The translations under genes were made by a program, and so were the position numbers. Source: Rhodocyclaceae bacterium (GTDB lineage: Bacteria > Pseudomonadota > Gammaproteobacteria > Burkholderiales > Rhodocyclaceae). From it: a stretch of DNA of 64,000 nucleotides. The notes under the pieces are model-generated. The model was not told where the DNA came from. It saw only the letters and a program-made list of their open reading frames with translations, and did not search any database. Below are positions 8,871 to 18,128 of this stretch, piece after piece; the first letter of the stretch is position 1, and the number at the start of each line of letters is the position of its first letter. Location of the stretch: assembly GCA_030824115.1 (NCBI GenBank), contig JAVBYI010000014.1, positions 1 to 64,000 on the forward strand. The letters run 5' to 3'.

Positions 8871-9968
8871 ATGCCCACACTCTTCGCCAGACCGGCAGCC
8901 CTCAGTTTTTCGCACGGCGCTCGATCGCTGCTCATCGCCGCCGGCCTGACCCTGGGATTGGGTTTATTTCTGGCCGCACCCGCAGTTGCCAACACGGTGG
9001 AAGAAGCCAGTCAGTCACTCAAGGCGGGCGACCACGCCAAGGCGCTCGATCAAATTAACCGCTTTCTGTCCGACAAGCCCAAGGATGCTCAGGGGCGTTT
9101 CCTCAAGGGCCTGATTCTGACCGGGCTGAACAAGCCGAACGACGCCATTGCCGTTTTCAGGAAGCTGGCCGAGGACTACCCCGATCTGCCCGAGCCTTAC
9201 AACAATCTGGCCGTTATTTACGCCCAGCAAAAGCAGTATGAGAAGGCCAAGGAAGCCTTGGAGCAGGCAATTCGCACGCATCCCGCCTACGCCACCGCGC
9301 ATGAAAACCTCGGCGATATCTATTCCCGCCTCGCCAGCCAGGCCTACGGCAAGGCATTGCAAATTGACGGATCGAACGCCTCGGCACAAACCAAGCTGGC
9401 GATGATCAACGATCTGGTGGGGGCACCGGCAAAAGTCGGCGCTGGCAAGACGGCCTCTCCTGCGCATCCGACGGTTCAGCCACCCAAGCCAGTGGTCGTT
9501 GCTGCTGCTCCCGTCACGGCCGAACCGGCCAAGCCGACCGCTCCCCCGGTCATCACCAAGCCTGAACCGGTCAAGCCGGCCGACCCCGTCAAACCGGAGC
9601 CAGTCAAGCCCGCCACCAAGCCGGCGGATGCCACGGCAGAGATTGCTGCAGCCATCGATGGCTGGCTCTCCGCGTGGTCACGCAAGGATGTGAAAACTTA
9701 TTTGGCGGCCTACGCCAAGGATTTCCAGACCCCCAACGGTCAGGCCCGCAAGGCATGGGAAGCCGAGCGCAGCCAGCGTGTCGGCAAGCCCGGCAAGATC
9801 GAGGTCAGCCGCGACAAGTTCAGCATCAAGGCAGAGGGTGACGACAAGGTTGTCGTGCGCTTCCGCCAGCATTACAAATCGGCCAACCTCAATACCTCTT
9901 CGGGAAAAACCCTCGTGCTCGTCAAGCGTGACGGTAAATGGCTGATCCAGCAGGAGCGCGTGGGCTGA
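8871..9968 (+). CDS. Secreted TPR protein with C-terminal NTF2-like domain
   Basis: The start at 8871 gives a 365-residue protein with a signal peptide ending near AAPAVANT. Tetratricopeptide repeats follow (about 45-175: LKAGDHAKALDQINRFL, then PYNNLAVIYAQQKQYEKAKE), then a Pro/Lys/Ala-rich linker with repeated KPxxPVKPE units, and an NTF2/SnoaL-like C-terminal domain (about 255-365, starting IDGWLSAWSRKD). The longer frame from 8781 adds residues before an obvious signal peptide and is rejected. The last base of its stop is the first base of the next gene's ATG, so it is translationally coupled to the L,D-transpeptidase, which suggests a shared cell-wall role. A dispersed repeat copy encodes residues 189-195, within the linker. 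Confidence 0.82.
   Translation: MPTLFARPAALSFSHGARSLLIAAGLTLGLGLFLAAPAVANTVEEASQSLKAGDHAKALDQINRFLSDKPKDAQGRFLKGLILTGLNKPNDAIAVFRKLAEDYPDLPEPYNNLAVIYAQQKQYEKAKEALEQAIRTHPAYATAHENLGDIYSRLASQAYGKALQIDGSNASAQTKLAMINDLVGAPAKVGAGKTASPAHPTVQPPKPVVVAAAPVTAEPAKPTAPPVITKPEPVKPADPVKPEPVKPATKPADATAEIAAAIDGWLSAWSRKDVKTYLAAYAKDFQTPNGQARKAWEAERSQRVGKPGKIEVSRDKFSIKAEGDDKVVVRFRQHYKSANLNTSSGKTLVLVKRDGKWLIQQERVG
9435..9454 (+). repeat. Dispersed GTCGGCGCTGGC element inside the TPR gene
   Basis: GTCGGCGCTGGCAAGACGGC is read in frame as VGAGKTA at residues 189-195, at the junction between the TPR region and the proline-rich linker. The AAAA left flank is present. Confidence 0.9.
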
Positions 9969-11170
9969 TGAAACTCCTGAAAATACGCACCGGTCTGCTG
10001 TGTGCCGCGCTGATCCTGCAGGGCACGCTGGTTTTCGCGAAGGACGCATCCGCGCCGCGCTACACCGACTCCGGCCCGGAACCCCTGCTCGCCCGCGTCT
10101 TTGAGCACATCGAACAGCAACGCTGGGATGTCGCTCTCAAGGAAACCGAATCGCTGGTCAAGGCCTACCCCAATTTCCGCCTCGCGCATCTGATCAAGGG
10201 CGATCTGCTGATGGCGCGCACCCGTCCGCTCAGCCGCTTTGGCGAAGGTGGCGAAAAGGAAGCGAAAGATCAGGTGGCCGATTTGCGCGAAGAAGCCATC
10301 GCCCGCTTGCGCGCCTATCGCAACAAGCCGGATGAGAAAGTCGTGCCGCGCTACCTGTTGCAGATGCGCCCGGACCAGAAGCATGCGGTGGTTGTCGATA
10401 CGCAGAAGGCGCGCCTCTATCTCTACCAGAACGACAACGGCACGCCGCGCTTCGTGGCCGACTACTACATTGCCCACGGCAAGCTGGGTGCCGACAAGTT
10501 CAAGGAAGGCGACAAGAAAACGCCGATCGGCGTTTATCACGTCACCTCCAGCATCCCGCGTCAGAAGCTGCCCGATTTCTATGGCAGCGGGGCTTTCCCG
10601 ATCAACTACCCGAATGCCTGGGATAAGAAGCAGGGACGCAACGGCTCCGGCATCTGGCTGCACGGCACGCCCTCCGACACGTTCTCGCGCCCGCCCAAAG
10701 CCTCCGACGGCTGCGTCGTGCTGGCCAATACCGATCTCGATGCACTGGCGAAGAACCTGCAACTGGGCACCACGCCCGTCATCATCAGCAACAATATCGA
10801 GTGGCTCTCGCTCGACGACTGGCAGGCCGAACGCACCTCGCTGATCGGCATGATCGACGAATGGCGAAGTGACTGGGAAAGCCTCGACATCAACCGCTAT
10901 GCCCGCCACTACGCCAAGGAATTCAGCAGCGACGGCAAGGATCTGGCCGCCTGGGTTGCCCAGAAGAAGAAGGTCAATGCCGGTAAGCAATGGATCAAGG
11001 TGAAAACCGACAACATCAGCATGTTCCGCAACCCCGGCCGCGACGACTACGTTGTCGTCACCTTCGAGCAGGATTACCAGAGCAGCAACCTCTCGAACCG
11101 GATGCAGAAGCGCCAGTACTGGATCAAGGACGGCGGTCGCTGGAAGATCCTGTTCGAAGACGCCGTCTGA
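9968..11170 (+). CDS. L,D-transpeptidase (YkuD domain) with NTF2-like C-terminus
   Basis: The 400 residues have a signal peptide ([18 protein letters not shown]...), an N-terminal helical segment, a YkuD catalytic domain, and a C-terminal domain of about 110 residues. The catalytic motif is visible as [10 protein letters not shown] followed by SDGCVVLAN, giving the active-site His and Cys. Such enzymes make 3-3 peptidoglycan cross-links or attach proteins to the wall in the periplasm. The C-terminal domain resembles that of the preceding TPR protein ([20 protein letters not shown] against WLSAWSRKDVKTYLAAYAKD). The ATG overlaps the preceding TGA by one base. The stop codon lies within a degenerate dispersed repeat. 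Confidence 0.88.
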   Translation: MKLLKIRTGLLCAALILQGTLVFAKDASAPRYTDSGPEPLLARVFEHIEQQRWDVALKETESLVKAYPNFRLAHLIKGDLLMARTRPLSRFGEGGEKEAKDQVADLREEAIARLRAYRNKPDEKVVPRYLLQMRPDQKHAVVVDTQKARLYLYQNDNGTPRFVADYYIAHGKLGADKFKEGDKKTPIGVYHVTSSIPRQKLPDFYGSGAFPINYPNAWDKKQGRNGSGIWLHGTPSDTFSRPPKASDGCVVLANTDLDALAKNLQLGTTPVIISNNIEWLSLDDWQAERTSLIGMIDEWRSDWESLDINRYARHYAKEFSSDGKDLAAWVAQKKKVNAGKQWIKVKTDNISMFRNPGRDDYVVVTFEQDYQSSNLSNRMQKRQYWIKDGGRWKILFEDAV

Positions 11171-11181
11171 CCAGCGCCGAC
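11162..11181 (-). repeat. Dispersed element, degenerate copy containing a stop codon
   Basis: GCCGTCTGACCAGCGCCGAC differs from the element's reverse form at two positions and is followed by the usual CTTTT. The TGA at 11168-11170 that ends the L,D-transpeptidase is part of it, so the element supplies the last two residues and the stop. Confidence 0.7.
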
Positions 11182-11210
11182 TTTTACGCTTTTTACGCCA
11201 GGAGCCACCC

Positions 11211-11771
11211 ATGAAGAAACTGCTCGTTCTGCTGTCCGCTTTTTGCCTTGCATTACCCGCTATGGCGGCCAACCCACAGGTTGAACTGAAAACCAACCAG
11301 GGCACCATCGTGCTGGAACTGGATGCTGATAAGGCGCCCAAGACCACCGAGAACTTCCTGCAATATGTGAAGGACGGCCACTACAACGGCACCATCTTCC
11401 ATCGCGTCATCGACAACTTCATGATCCAGGGCGGCGGTTTCGAAGCCGGCATGAAAGAGAAGCCCACCCGCACGCCGATCCAGAACGAAGCCAAGAACGG
11501 CCTGAAGAACGTCACCGGCAGCATTGCCATGGCGCGCACCCCGAACCCGCATTCGGCCTCGGCGCAGTTCTTCATCAACCTCAAGGACAACACGTTCCTT
11601 GATTATCCCGGCCAGGACGGCTGGGGCTACGCCGTCTTCGGCAAGGTCGTACAGGGCATCGACATCGTGCAGAAACTCGCCAAGGTCGCTACAGGCAATG
11701 CCGGCGGCCACCAGAATGTTCCCACCACCCCGATCGTCATCGAATCGGCCAAACTGATCGAGAAAAAATAA
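11211..11771 (+). CDS. ppiA: Periplasmic peptidyl-prolyl cis-trans isomerase A (cyclophilin)
   Basis: The 186 residues begin with a clear signal peptide ([19 protein letters not shown]) and continue as a complete cyclophilin with the catalytic [15 protein letters not shown] and [10 protein letters not shown] motifs. It catalyses proline isomerisation during periplasmic protein folding. The ATG at 11211 is preceded by AGGAG. It heads a tandem with ppiB, 10 bp away, and the two mature domains look like paralogues. Confidence 0.94.
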   Translation: MKKLLVLLSAFCLALPAMAANPQVELKTNQGTIVLELDADKAPKTTENFLQYVKDGHYNGTIFHRVIDNFMIQGGGFEAGMKEKPTRTPIQNEAKNGLKNVTGSIAMARTPNPHSASAQFFINLKDNTFLDYPGQDGWGYAVFGKVVQGIDIVQKLAKVATGNAGGHQNVPTTPIVIESAKLIEKK

Positions 11772-11781
11772 AGGATTCCTC

Positions 11782-12273
11782 ATGATCAAGCTCACCACCA
11801 ACCACGGCGTCATCACCCTCGAACTCGACAGCGAAAAGGCGCCGAAATCGGCTGCCAACTTCCTCGCCTACGTCGAATCCGGCCACTACGACGGCACCAT
11901 CTTCCATCGCGTCATCAACGGCTTCATGATTCAGGGCGGCGGCATGAGCGTGGGCATGAAGGAAAAGGACACCCTGGAACCCGTCGAGAACGAGGCCGCC
12001 AATGGCCTCAAAAATGAGCGCGGCACCGTTGCCATGGCCCGTACCAACGATCCACACTCCGCCACCTCGCAGTTCTTCATCAACGTCGCCGACAACGACT
12101 TCCTCAATCACCGCGCACCCTCCGGCCAGGGCTGGGGCTACTGCGTGTTCGGCAAGGTGGTCGATGGCATGGACGTGGTCGACGCGATCAAGAACGTCAA
12201 AACCGGCAATAAGGGTTTCCATCAGGATGTGCCGGTTGAGGACGTGATCATCGAGAAGGCCGAGGTTATCTAA
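11782..12273 (+). CDS. ppiB: Cytoplasmic peptidyl-prolyl cis-trans isomerase B (cyclophilin)
   Basis: This 163-residue cyclophilin has no signal peptide. [25 protein letters not shown] and [18 protein letters not shown] give the full fold. An AAAGGA ribosome site precedes the ATG. It sits between ppiA and lpxH; the lpxH ATG begins at the base after its stop. Confidence 0.95.
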   Translation: MIKLTTNHGVITLELDSEKAPKSAANFLAYVESGHYDGTIFHRVINGFMIQGGGMSVGMKEKDTLEPVENEAANGLKNERGTVAMARTNDPHSATSQFFINVADNDFLNHRAPSGQGWGYCVFGKVVDGMDVVDAIKNVKTGNKGFHQDVPVEDVIIEKAEVI

Positions 12274-13014
12274 ATGCCTGGCTGCGGGTCGGAACTGTTC
12301 ATTTCCGACCTGCATCTTTCCGCGCACGAGTCGACCACGGCGGCCACCGTCACGCGCTTTCTGAAGTTTTTAGAGGGGCCGGCCCGTCAGTCCACGCGTC
12401 TGACCATCCTCGGCGACCTGTTCGACTACTGGGCAGGCGACGACGATCTCGCCGACCCGTTCAATACCCGCATCGCCGCCGCGCTCCATGCGCTGGCCGA
12501 TCACGGTGTGACCATCGACCTGATGGTCGGCAACCGCGACTTTCTGATTGGCAATGCCTTTGCTACTGCCGCTGGCGTGACGCTATTGAACGATCCCGCT
12601 ATCCGCGAAGTGGGTGGCATCAAAACGCTACTGATGCACGGCGACACGCTCTGCACCGACGATGCCGACTACCAGCGCTTTCGCGCCCACGTCCGCAGCC
12701 CCGCATGGCAGTCACAATTTCTGGCCCGGCCGCTGGCCGAGCGCAAACGCGAAATCGAGACGCTGCGCGCCCGCAGCGAAACGGAAAAGCGCATCAAGCC
12801 GATGGCGATCATGGATGTGAATGCACAGGCCGTGACCGCGTTGATGCGCTCACACAGCGCTGATGCACTGATTCACGGCCATACCCATCGGCAGGGATCA
12901 CACATCCATCAAGTCGATGGCCGTGCCTGTCAGCGCTGGGTATTGGGTGACTGGCATGCCCAGCGCGGCAGCGCACTGAGGTGCGCTGCCACTGGCTGGG
13001 GCTTTACCGACTAG
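12274..13014 (+). CDS. lpxH: UDP-2,3-diacylglucosamine diphosphatase
   Basis: LpxH hydrolyses UDP-2,3-diacylglucosamine to lipid X on the cytoplasmic face during lipid A synthesis. The 246 residues show all calcineurin-type metal motifs: FISDLHLS, GDLFDYWAGDD, GNRDF, LMHGDTLC and HGHTHRQ. Its stop overlaps the stop of the convergent helicase gene by three bases, so there is no terminator space between them. Confidence 0.95.
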   Translation: MPGCGSELFISDLHLSAHESTTAATVTRFLKFLEGPARQSTRLTILGDLFDYWAGDDDLADPFNTRIAAALHALADHGVTIDLMVGNRDFLIGNAFATAAGVTLLNDPAIREVGGIKTLLMHGDTLCTDDADYQRFRAHVRSPAWQSQFLARPLAERKREIETLRARSETEKRIKPMAIMDVNAQAVTALMRSHSADALIHGHTHRQGSHIHQVDGRACQRWVLGDWHAQRGSALRCAATGWGFTD

Positions 13015-15023
13015 CGTTCCTTGCGCTTGGCGAAGGGCTTGTCAAAAGGCGGCTTGGTGCCGGCCGGTTTTTTGTCAGCGCGATAGGGCGGCTTGTTACC
13101 GCCACTCCCGGCATCTGAAAATTCCCGCTTCGGACGTGCCGAAAAGTCGGCGTTGGCGGGACGGCGTGGGCGAGCCGCTTCGTCTTCCCGTGGGCGACGT
13201 GCCTTCGGCGCTTCGTCCGCACGAGGGCGCCGCGCAAAAGTTTTTTCGCCCTCGCCCGGTGCTGCCGGGCGAATCCGCAGCGGCAACTGACGCACGCGGG
13301 TACGTTTCAGGGTTTCCAGCAGATCATTCGGCAGTTCGGGCAGTTCGACGGTGCTGTAGTCGTCGAACAGGTTGATCTGGCCGATCAGCTTGCCGTCGAT
13401 GCCACCTTCGTTGGCGATGGCACCGACGATTTCCTTGGGCAGTGCGCCCTGATTCTTGCCCACCTCAATGCGATAGCGCACAGTGACACCGCTTGCAGAG
13501 AACGCCCGCTTGGGCGCTTCGGCGCGCGGCTTGCGTTCGGCAGCCTCGGAACGCTCGGACCATGCCGGCTTATCAAATGTCGGCGCTGACGAGGCGGCAT
13601 AAGACGACTCGCCGCGTGGTGATGGGACGGCACGGGACGGCGCACCGCGTGATGGCACGGCATAAGGCGACTCGGTGCGCGATGACGCCACCGGGTCTTC
13701 CATGCCGTCTGGACGCAGGGGCCGTTCGCGCTGGGCGAGGAAGGCCAGTGCAGCGGCAATCTGCCGTGTCGCGACGCTTTCCTCGGTCTCCATGCGGCGC
13801 ACCACTTCATAGAAGAAGTCGAGGTTTTCCTCGGCGATCGTATCGAGAATCTGCTGCTTGAACTGAGTCACCCGGCGCTCGGCCACTTCACCGCGCGTCG
13901 GCAGGGCGATCGGCTCGATCGGCTGGCGCGTGGCGCGCTCGATGGCCTTGAGCATGCGCATTTCACGCGGCGAGATGAAGAGAATCGCCACGCCGGCGCG
14001 ACCGGCACGGCCCGTGCGGCCAATGCGATGCACGTAGGCTTCGGTGTCGTAGGGCACGTCGTAGTTGATCACATGGCTGACGCGCGGCACGTCGATACCG
14101 CGAGCGGCCACGTCGGTGGCGACAACGATGTCGAGGCTGCCGCTCTTCAGGCGATCGATGACCTGCTCACGCAGCCCCTGGGTCAGGTCGCCACTGAGCG
14201 CTGCCGCCGCATAGCCGCGCGCCTCCAGCTTGTCGGCCAGATCGACGGTGGCCAGCTTGGTACGCACGAAGATGATGGCGGCGTCGAAATCCTCTTCGAT
14301 TTCGAGCATGCGCGTCAGCGCTTCGAGCTTGTCGGCGCCGCGCACCTGCCAGTATTTCTGCTTGATGGCGGCTACCGTGGTGGTGGCCGAGCGAATCTTG
14401 ACCTGCTCGGGCTCGCGCAGGTAGCGCTGGGCGATGCGGCGGATCGGATCGGGCATGGTGGCGGAAAACAGCGCCGTCTGCCGCGCCGCCGGCGTGTGTT
14501 CGAGAATCCACTCGACATCGTCGATGAAACCCATGCGCAGCATCTCGTCGGCCTCGTCGAGCACCAGCGACTTGAGATTGGAGAGATCGAGGCTCTTGCG
14601 TTCAAGGTGATCCATGACGCGGCCGGGGGTGCCAACAATGATGTGGGCACCGCGCGACAGCGCGCGCAACTGGATCACCATGCTCTGGCCGCCGTAGATC
14701 GGCAACACATGGAAACCGGGCATGTGGTGGGCATATTTCTGGAAGGCTTCAGCCACCTGAATGGCCAGTTCTCGCGTTGGCGTCAGCACCAGCGCCTGCG
14801 GCGCCTTGAGGTTCAGATCGAGGCGGGCCAGCAGCGGCAAGGCAAAGGCCGCCGTTTTGCCGGTGCCGGTCTGTGCCTCGCCGAGCAGGTCGCGGCCGGC
14901 CATGAACAGGGGGATACACGCCGCCTGAATGGGCGATGGGGTTTCGTAGCCGACCTCGGCGAGGGCGGAAAGGAGGGGCGCCGGCAAATTGAGCGCCGCA
15001 AAGCTTTCGATAGGTTCAGTCAT
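13011..15023 (-). CDS. DEAD-box ATP-dependent RNA helicase (DeaD/CsdA-like)
   Basis: The 670 residues comprise a helicase core (AQTGTGKT Walker A, PTRELAIQ, VLDEADEML, FSATMP, HRIGRTGRAGR), a DbpA-type RNA-binding domain (about 495-575: YRIEVGKNQGALPKEIVGAI) and a basic low-complexity tail rich in R, P and K. This is the CsdA/DeaD plan, a cold-shock or ribosome-assembly helicase. The frame is open to 15320, but MTEPIESFAALNL at 15023 is the natural start. Two dispersed repeat copies encode parts of the linker (residues 476-482) and of the C-terminal tail (about 620-626). Confidence 0.92.
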   Translation of the reverse strand: MTEPIESFAALNLPAPLLSALAEVGYETPSPIQAACIPLFMAGRDLLGEAQTGTGKTAAFALPLLARLDLNLKAPQALVLTPTRELAIQVAEAFQKYAHHMPGFHVLPIYGGQSMVIQLRALSRGAHIIVGTPGRVMDHLERKSLDLSNLKSLVLDEADEMLRMGFIDDVEWILEHTPAARQTALFSATMPDPIRRIAQRYLREPEQVKIRSATTTVAAIKQKYWQVRGADKLEALTRMLEIEEDFDAAIIFVRTKLATVDLADKLEARGYAAAALSGDLTQGLREQVIDRLKSGSLDIVVATDVAARGIDVPRVSHVINYDVPYDTEAYVHRIGRTGRAGRAGVAILFISPREMRMLKAIERATRQPIEPIALPTRGEVAERRVTQFKQQILDTIAEENLDFFYEVVRRMETEESVATRQIAAALAFLAQRERPLRPDGMEDPVASSRTESPYAVPSRGAPSRAVPSPRGESSYAASSAPTFDKPAWSERSEAAERKPRAEAPKRAFSASGVTVRYRIEVGKNQGALPKEIVGAIANEGGIDGKLIGQINLFDDYSTVELPELPNDLLETLKRTRVRQLPLRIRPAAPGEGEKTFARRPRADEAPKARRPREDEAARPRRPANADFSARPKREFSDAGSGGNKPPYRADKKPAGTKPPFDKPFAKRKER
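13146..13165 (+). repeat. Dispersed GTCGGCGCTGGC element in the helicase tail
   Basis: GTCGGCGTTGGCGGGACGGC has one mismatch from the consensus. On the gene strand it is read as RRPANADFSA, the same frame as the copy in dsrN. Confidence 0.85.
13579..13598 (+). repeat. Dispersed element, diverged copy in the helicase linker
   Basis: GTCGGCGCTGACGAGGCGGC has two mismatches. The gene strand reads AASSAPTFD, the same frame as the copy in the J-domain gene (AVPPAPTFR). The AAAT left flank is kept. Confidence 0.65.
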
Positions 15024-15189
15024 GGGGGTCTCCCGCACTTTGGGGAATAGAAGACAGGCTTGGCCTGCAAGGTACGCATTATCGCAGACTTCCTGCGCTC
15101 TCCTCGCCGTCCTGACAGTCCCGACTTGTGCTGTATCAAGCCTTTTTGCGGCCAAACGTAATATGATCGAAATTGATAAAGGGGGACGA

Positions 15190-18120
15190 ATGCCATATCG
15201 CTTGCGCGTTCGCGACAGGATTTGGGGAATGGTGGTGCTGTTTGTGCTCGGCTTGGCCGTGCTCAGCATCGTCAATATTCTGTCGACACGAGACAACCTG
15301 CTGACCGAGAAAAAGCTCAAGACCCGTCACTTGGTCGAAGTGGCCCATGGCGTCTTGCAGCATTACAACCACCAGCACCGGACCGGCCGGCTGTCGCTGA
15401 CCGAAGCGCAAGAAACGGCCAAGCGCACGCTCGAAGCCATGCGCTATCAGGACGCGGAGTATTTCTGGATCAACGATTTTTCCCTACCGGTCCCGCGCAT
15501 GGTGATGCATCCCACGCTGCCGGCACTCAATGGCCAGGTGCTTGACGCCGTGGAATTCAACTGTGCCACCAGCCTGCAGGTCGGCAGCGACGGCGCCGTC
15601 ACCCAAACCGATGGCCGGAAAAATCTGTTCGTTGCCTTCAACGAGGTCGCCCGCACCGGCGGGCATGGCTATGTCACCTACGACTGGCCCAAGCCGCTCG
15701 CCGGGAAGGGGGCAACCGCCATGCTTTATCCCAAGCTGTCCTACGTCAAGCACTTTGCCCCCTGGGACTGGGTCATCGGCTCGGGCATCTATATCGATGA
15801 CGTATCACGCCTGGCGCTCGAACAAACCTGGTGGAACCTCGCCATGGTCGCCGGTATCGGCGGCGTGCTGGTGCTGTTGGCTGCCTTGATCGCTACCAGC
15901 ATCACCCGTCCGCTGGGACGCAGTGCGCATGCACTCGAAGCAATGACGCAAGGCAGCCAGCCACTGGCCCCCCTGCCGGTCGAACATGACGATGAAGTCG
16001 GTACGCTGATCGGCGGCTTCAATCGCCTGCAAAGCGCCTTGCTGGCCAAGGAAGAAGGGCTACGCCTGTCCGCCAGCGTATTCGATAACGCGCGCGAAGG
16101 GATCGTCATCACCGATCCCAAGGGCCGGATCATCAACGTCAACCCAAGCTTCACCACGCTCACGGGCTACACGGCCGCAGAGGTCATCGGCAAGAATCCC
16201 AGTCTGCTCAAGTCCGGCCATCAGGGCGATGAGTTTTATGCACAGATGTGGCAGGCGCTCGTCACGGAAGGTTATTGGCAGGGCGAGATTTCGAACCGCC
16301 GCAAAAGCGGTGAGGTCTATATCGAGATGCTTACCATCACCGGCGTGCGTAACGCGACAGGGCACGTCAGTCATTACGTCGGCATCTTCTCCGATGTCAC
16401 GGCCCTCAAGGAGCAGCAGCAGCGCCTTGAACGCATGGCGCACTTTGACGCCCTCACCCAGTTGCCCAACCGCAGCCTGTTGGCCGACCGCCTCCAACTG
16501 GCACTGATGCAGGCAAGCCGCAACGAGGATCTGCTAGCGGTTGCCTTCCTCGATCTGGATGAATTCAAGCCGGTGAATGACCGACTCGGCCACGAGGCCG
16601 GCGACAAGCTTTTGATGGAAGTCGCGCAACGTCTCAAGCGCTGTGTACGCGCCGGCGATACGGTGGCCCGACTGGGTGGCGACGAATTCGTGATGCTGCT
16701 GGTCGGACTGGAAAACATTCAGGAAGCGCAGCACGCCTTCGATCGCGTCCTCATCGCACTGGCCGAACCTTACCTGCTGAAAGGCGAGCCGGTATCGATT
16801 TCCGCCAGCATTGGCGTGACCCTCTATCCGCTCGATGGCGCAGACCCGGAAGTGCTGCTGCGGCATGCCGATCAGGCAATGTATACCGCCAAGCAGGAGG
16901 GACGCAACCGCTATCACCTCTTCGATCTCGAACATGATCGTCGCGCCCGCGCACACCGCGAATGGCTGTTGGATATCCGCAAGGCGCTGGCCGCCAACGA
17001 GTTCATGCTGTTCTATCAACCCAAGGTCAACCTCCGGCGCGGCGAAGTGATCGGCGCCGAAGCGCTGATCCGCTGGCAACACCCAGAACGCGGCCTGCTG
17101 CTGCCTGATGCTTTTCTCCCAGTGATCGAGGGCAGCGAACTCGATATCACACTCGGCGACTGGGTGATCGAAACTGCCCTGACGCAAATGGACACCTGGC
17201 AAGCGGCGGGCCTCCATCTGCCGGTCAGCGTGAATGCGGCTGCCATCCAGTTGCAGGAGGGCTGTTTCGTCGAGAAGCTCGCGGCCGCACTGCAACGCCA
17301 TCCGACCCTGCCACCGTTCAGCCTGGAAATCGAGATCCTCGAAACCGCTGCGCTGGAGGATATCGAGCGCATCAGTCATGTGATCGAGGAATGCGGCCGT
17401 CTGGGGGTTGCCTTCGCCCTTGACGACTTCGGCACCGGCTATTCCTCACTGACCTACTTCAAGCGCCTGCCCGCCCGGGTGCTCAAGATCGACAAGTCCT
17501 TTGTCTGCGACATGCTCGAAGAAGCGGATGACCTCGCCATCGTCGAAGGCGTCATCGGTTTCACCCAGGCCTTCCAGCGTGAAGCCCTCGCCGAGGGTGT
17601 TGAAACACCCGAGCATGGCGCGATGCTCCTGCACCTGGGCTGCGAACTCGCCCAGGGCTACGGCATTGCCCGGCCCATGCCGGCCGCCAGCATGCCGGGC
17701 TGGATCGCCGCTTTCCGGCCTGATCCGCTCTGGGGCGGCGACAGCGCGGAAATTGGCCGCACCAACTATCCGCTCCTGCATGCCGAGGCGGATCACCGCC
17801 GCTGGGTGGAAAGACTGGAGGCATCAGTCAGCGGTAGCGACAGCATTCACCGCAAACCGCCCCCGCTCAATCCACATCATTGCGCCTTTGGCCGCTGGAT
17901 GGACGGGCCGGGACGCGATATCTATGGCGATCTCCCTGAATTCGGGAAAATCGATCAACTGCATCGTCGGGTGCACCAACTCGGCAAGGACATCGTCGAA
18001 GAGCACAAGGCTACCGATGGCAACCGCAACGCGCCGCTGATCGGCGAACTGCACACACTACGCGATGCGCTGGTGGCCGACTTGCGCGCCCTGCGTGAGA
18101 GCGTCACACGCATGCAATAG
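15190..18120 (+). CDS. Cache-HAMP-PAS-GGDEF-EAL-CZB c-di-GMP turnover protein
   Basis: The 976-residue membrane sensor starts at ATG 15190 behind AAAGGGGGA. A first helix (about 10-30) leads to a periplasmic single-Cache domain (FWINDFSLPVPRMVMHP, YPKLSYVKHFAPWDWVIGSG), a second helix, HAMP, and PAS (NAREGIVITDPKGRIINVNP). GGDEF follows with an intact LGGDEFVMLL motif, then EAL with intact GAEALIRW and DDFGTGYSS. The last ~120 residues look like a CZB zinc-binding domain (HHCAFGRWMDGPG plus HRRVHQLGKDIVEEH). Both catalytic motifs are intact, so net synthesis or breakdown cannot be predicted. It is divergent from the helicase. Confidence 0.9.
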   Translation: MPYRLRVRDRIWGMVVLFVLGLAVLSIVNILSTRDNLLTEKKLKTRHLVEVAHGVLQHYNHQHRTGRLSLTEAQETAKRTLEAMRYQDAEYFWINDFSLPVPRMVMHPTLPALNGQVLDAVEFNCATSLQVGSDGAVTQTDGRKNLFVAFNEVARTGGHGYVTYDWPKPLAGKGATAMLYPKLSYVKHFAPWDWVIGSGIYIDDVSRLALEQTWWNLAMVAGIGGVLVLLAALIATSITRPLGRSAHALEAMTQGSQPLAPLPVEHDDEVGTLIGGFNRLQSALLAKEEGLRLSASVFDNAREGIVITDPKGRIINVNPSFTTLTGYTAAEVIGKNPSLLKSGHQGDEFYAQMWQALVTEGYWQGEISNRRKSGEVYIEMLTITGVRNATGHVSHYVGIFSDVTALKEQQQRLERMAHFDALTQLPNRSLLADRLQLALMQASRNEDLLAVAFLDLDEFKPVNDRLGHEAGDKLLMEVAQRLKRCVRAGDTVARLGGDEFVMLLVGLENIQEAQHAFDRVLIALAEPYLLKGEPVSISASIGVTLYPLDGADPEVLLRHADQAMYTAKQEGRNRYHLFDLEHDRRARAHREWLLDIRKALAANEFMLFYQPKVNLRRGEVIGAEALIRWQHPERGLLLPDAFLPVIEGSELDITLGDWVIETALTQMDTWQAAGLHLPVSVNAAAIQLQEGCFVEKLAAALQRHPTLPPFSLEIEILETAALEDIERISHVIEECGRLGVAFALDDFGTGYSSLTYFKRLPARVLKIDKSFVCDMLEEADDLAIVEGVIGFTQAFQREALAEGVETPEHGAMLLHLGCELAQGYGIARPMPAASMPGWIAAFRPDPLWGGDSAEIGRTNYPLLHAEADHRRWVERLEASVSGSDSIHRKPPPLNPHHCAFGRWMDGPGRDIYGDLPEFGKIDQLHRRVHQLGKDIVEEHKATDGNRNAPLIGELHTLRDALVADLRALRESVTRMQ

Positions 18121-18128
18121 GAGCAGCT

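Noticed and set aside
9872..11347. 491-codon minus-strand frame across three plus-strand genes
   Set aside because: It crosses the L,D-transpeptidase and runs into ppiA and the TPR gene, all with clear motifs; it is a codon-bias artefact.
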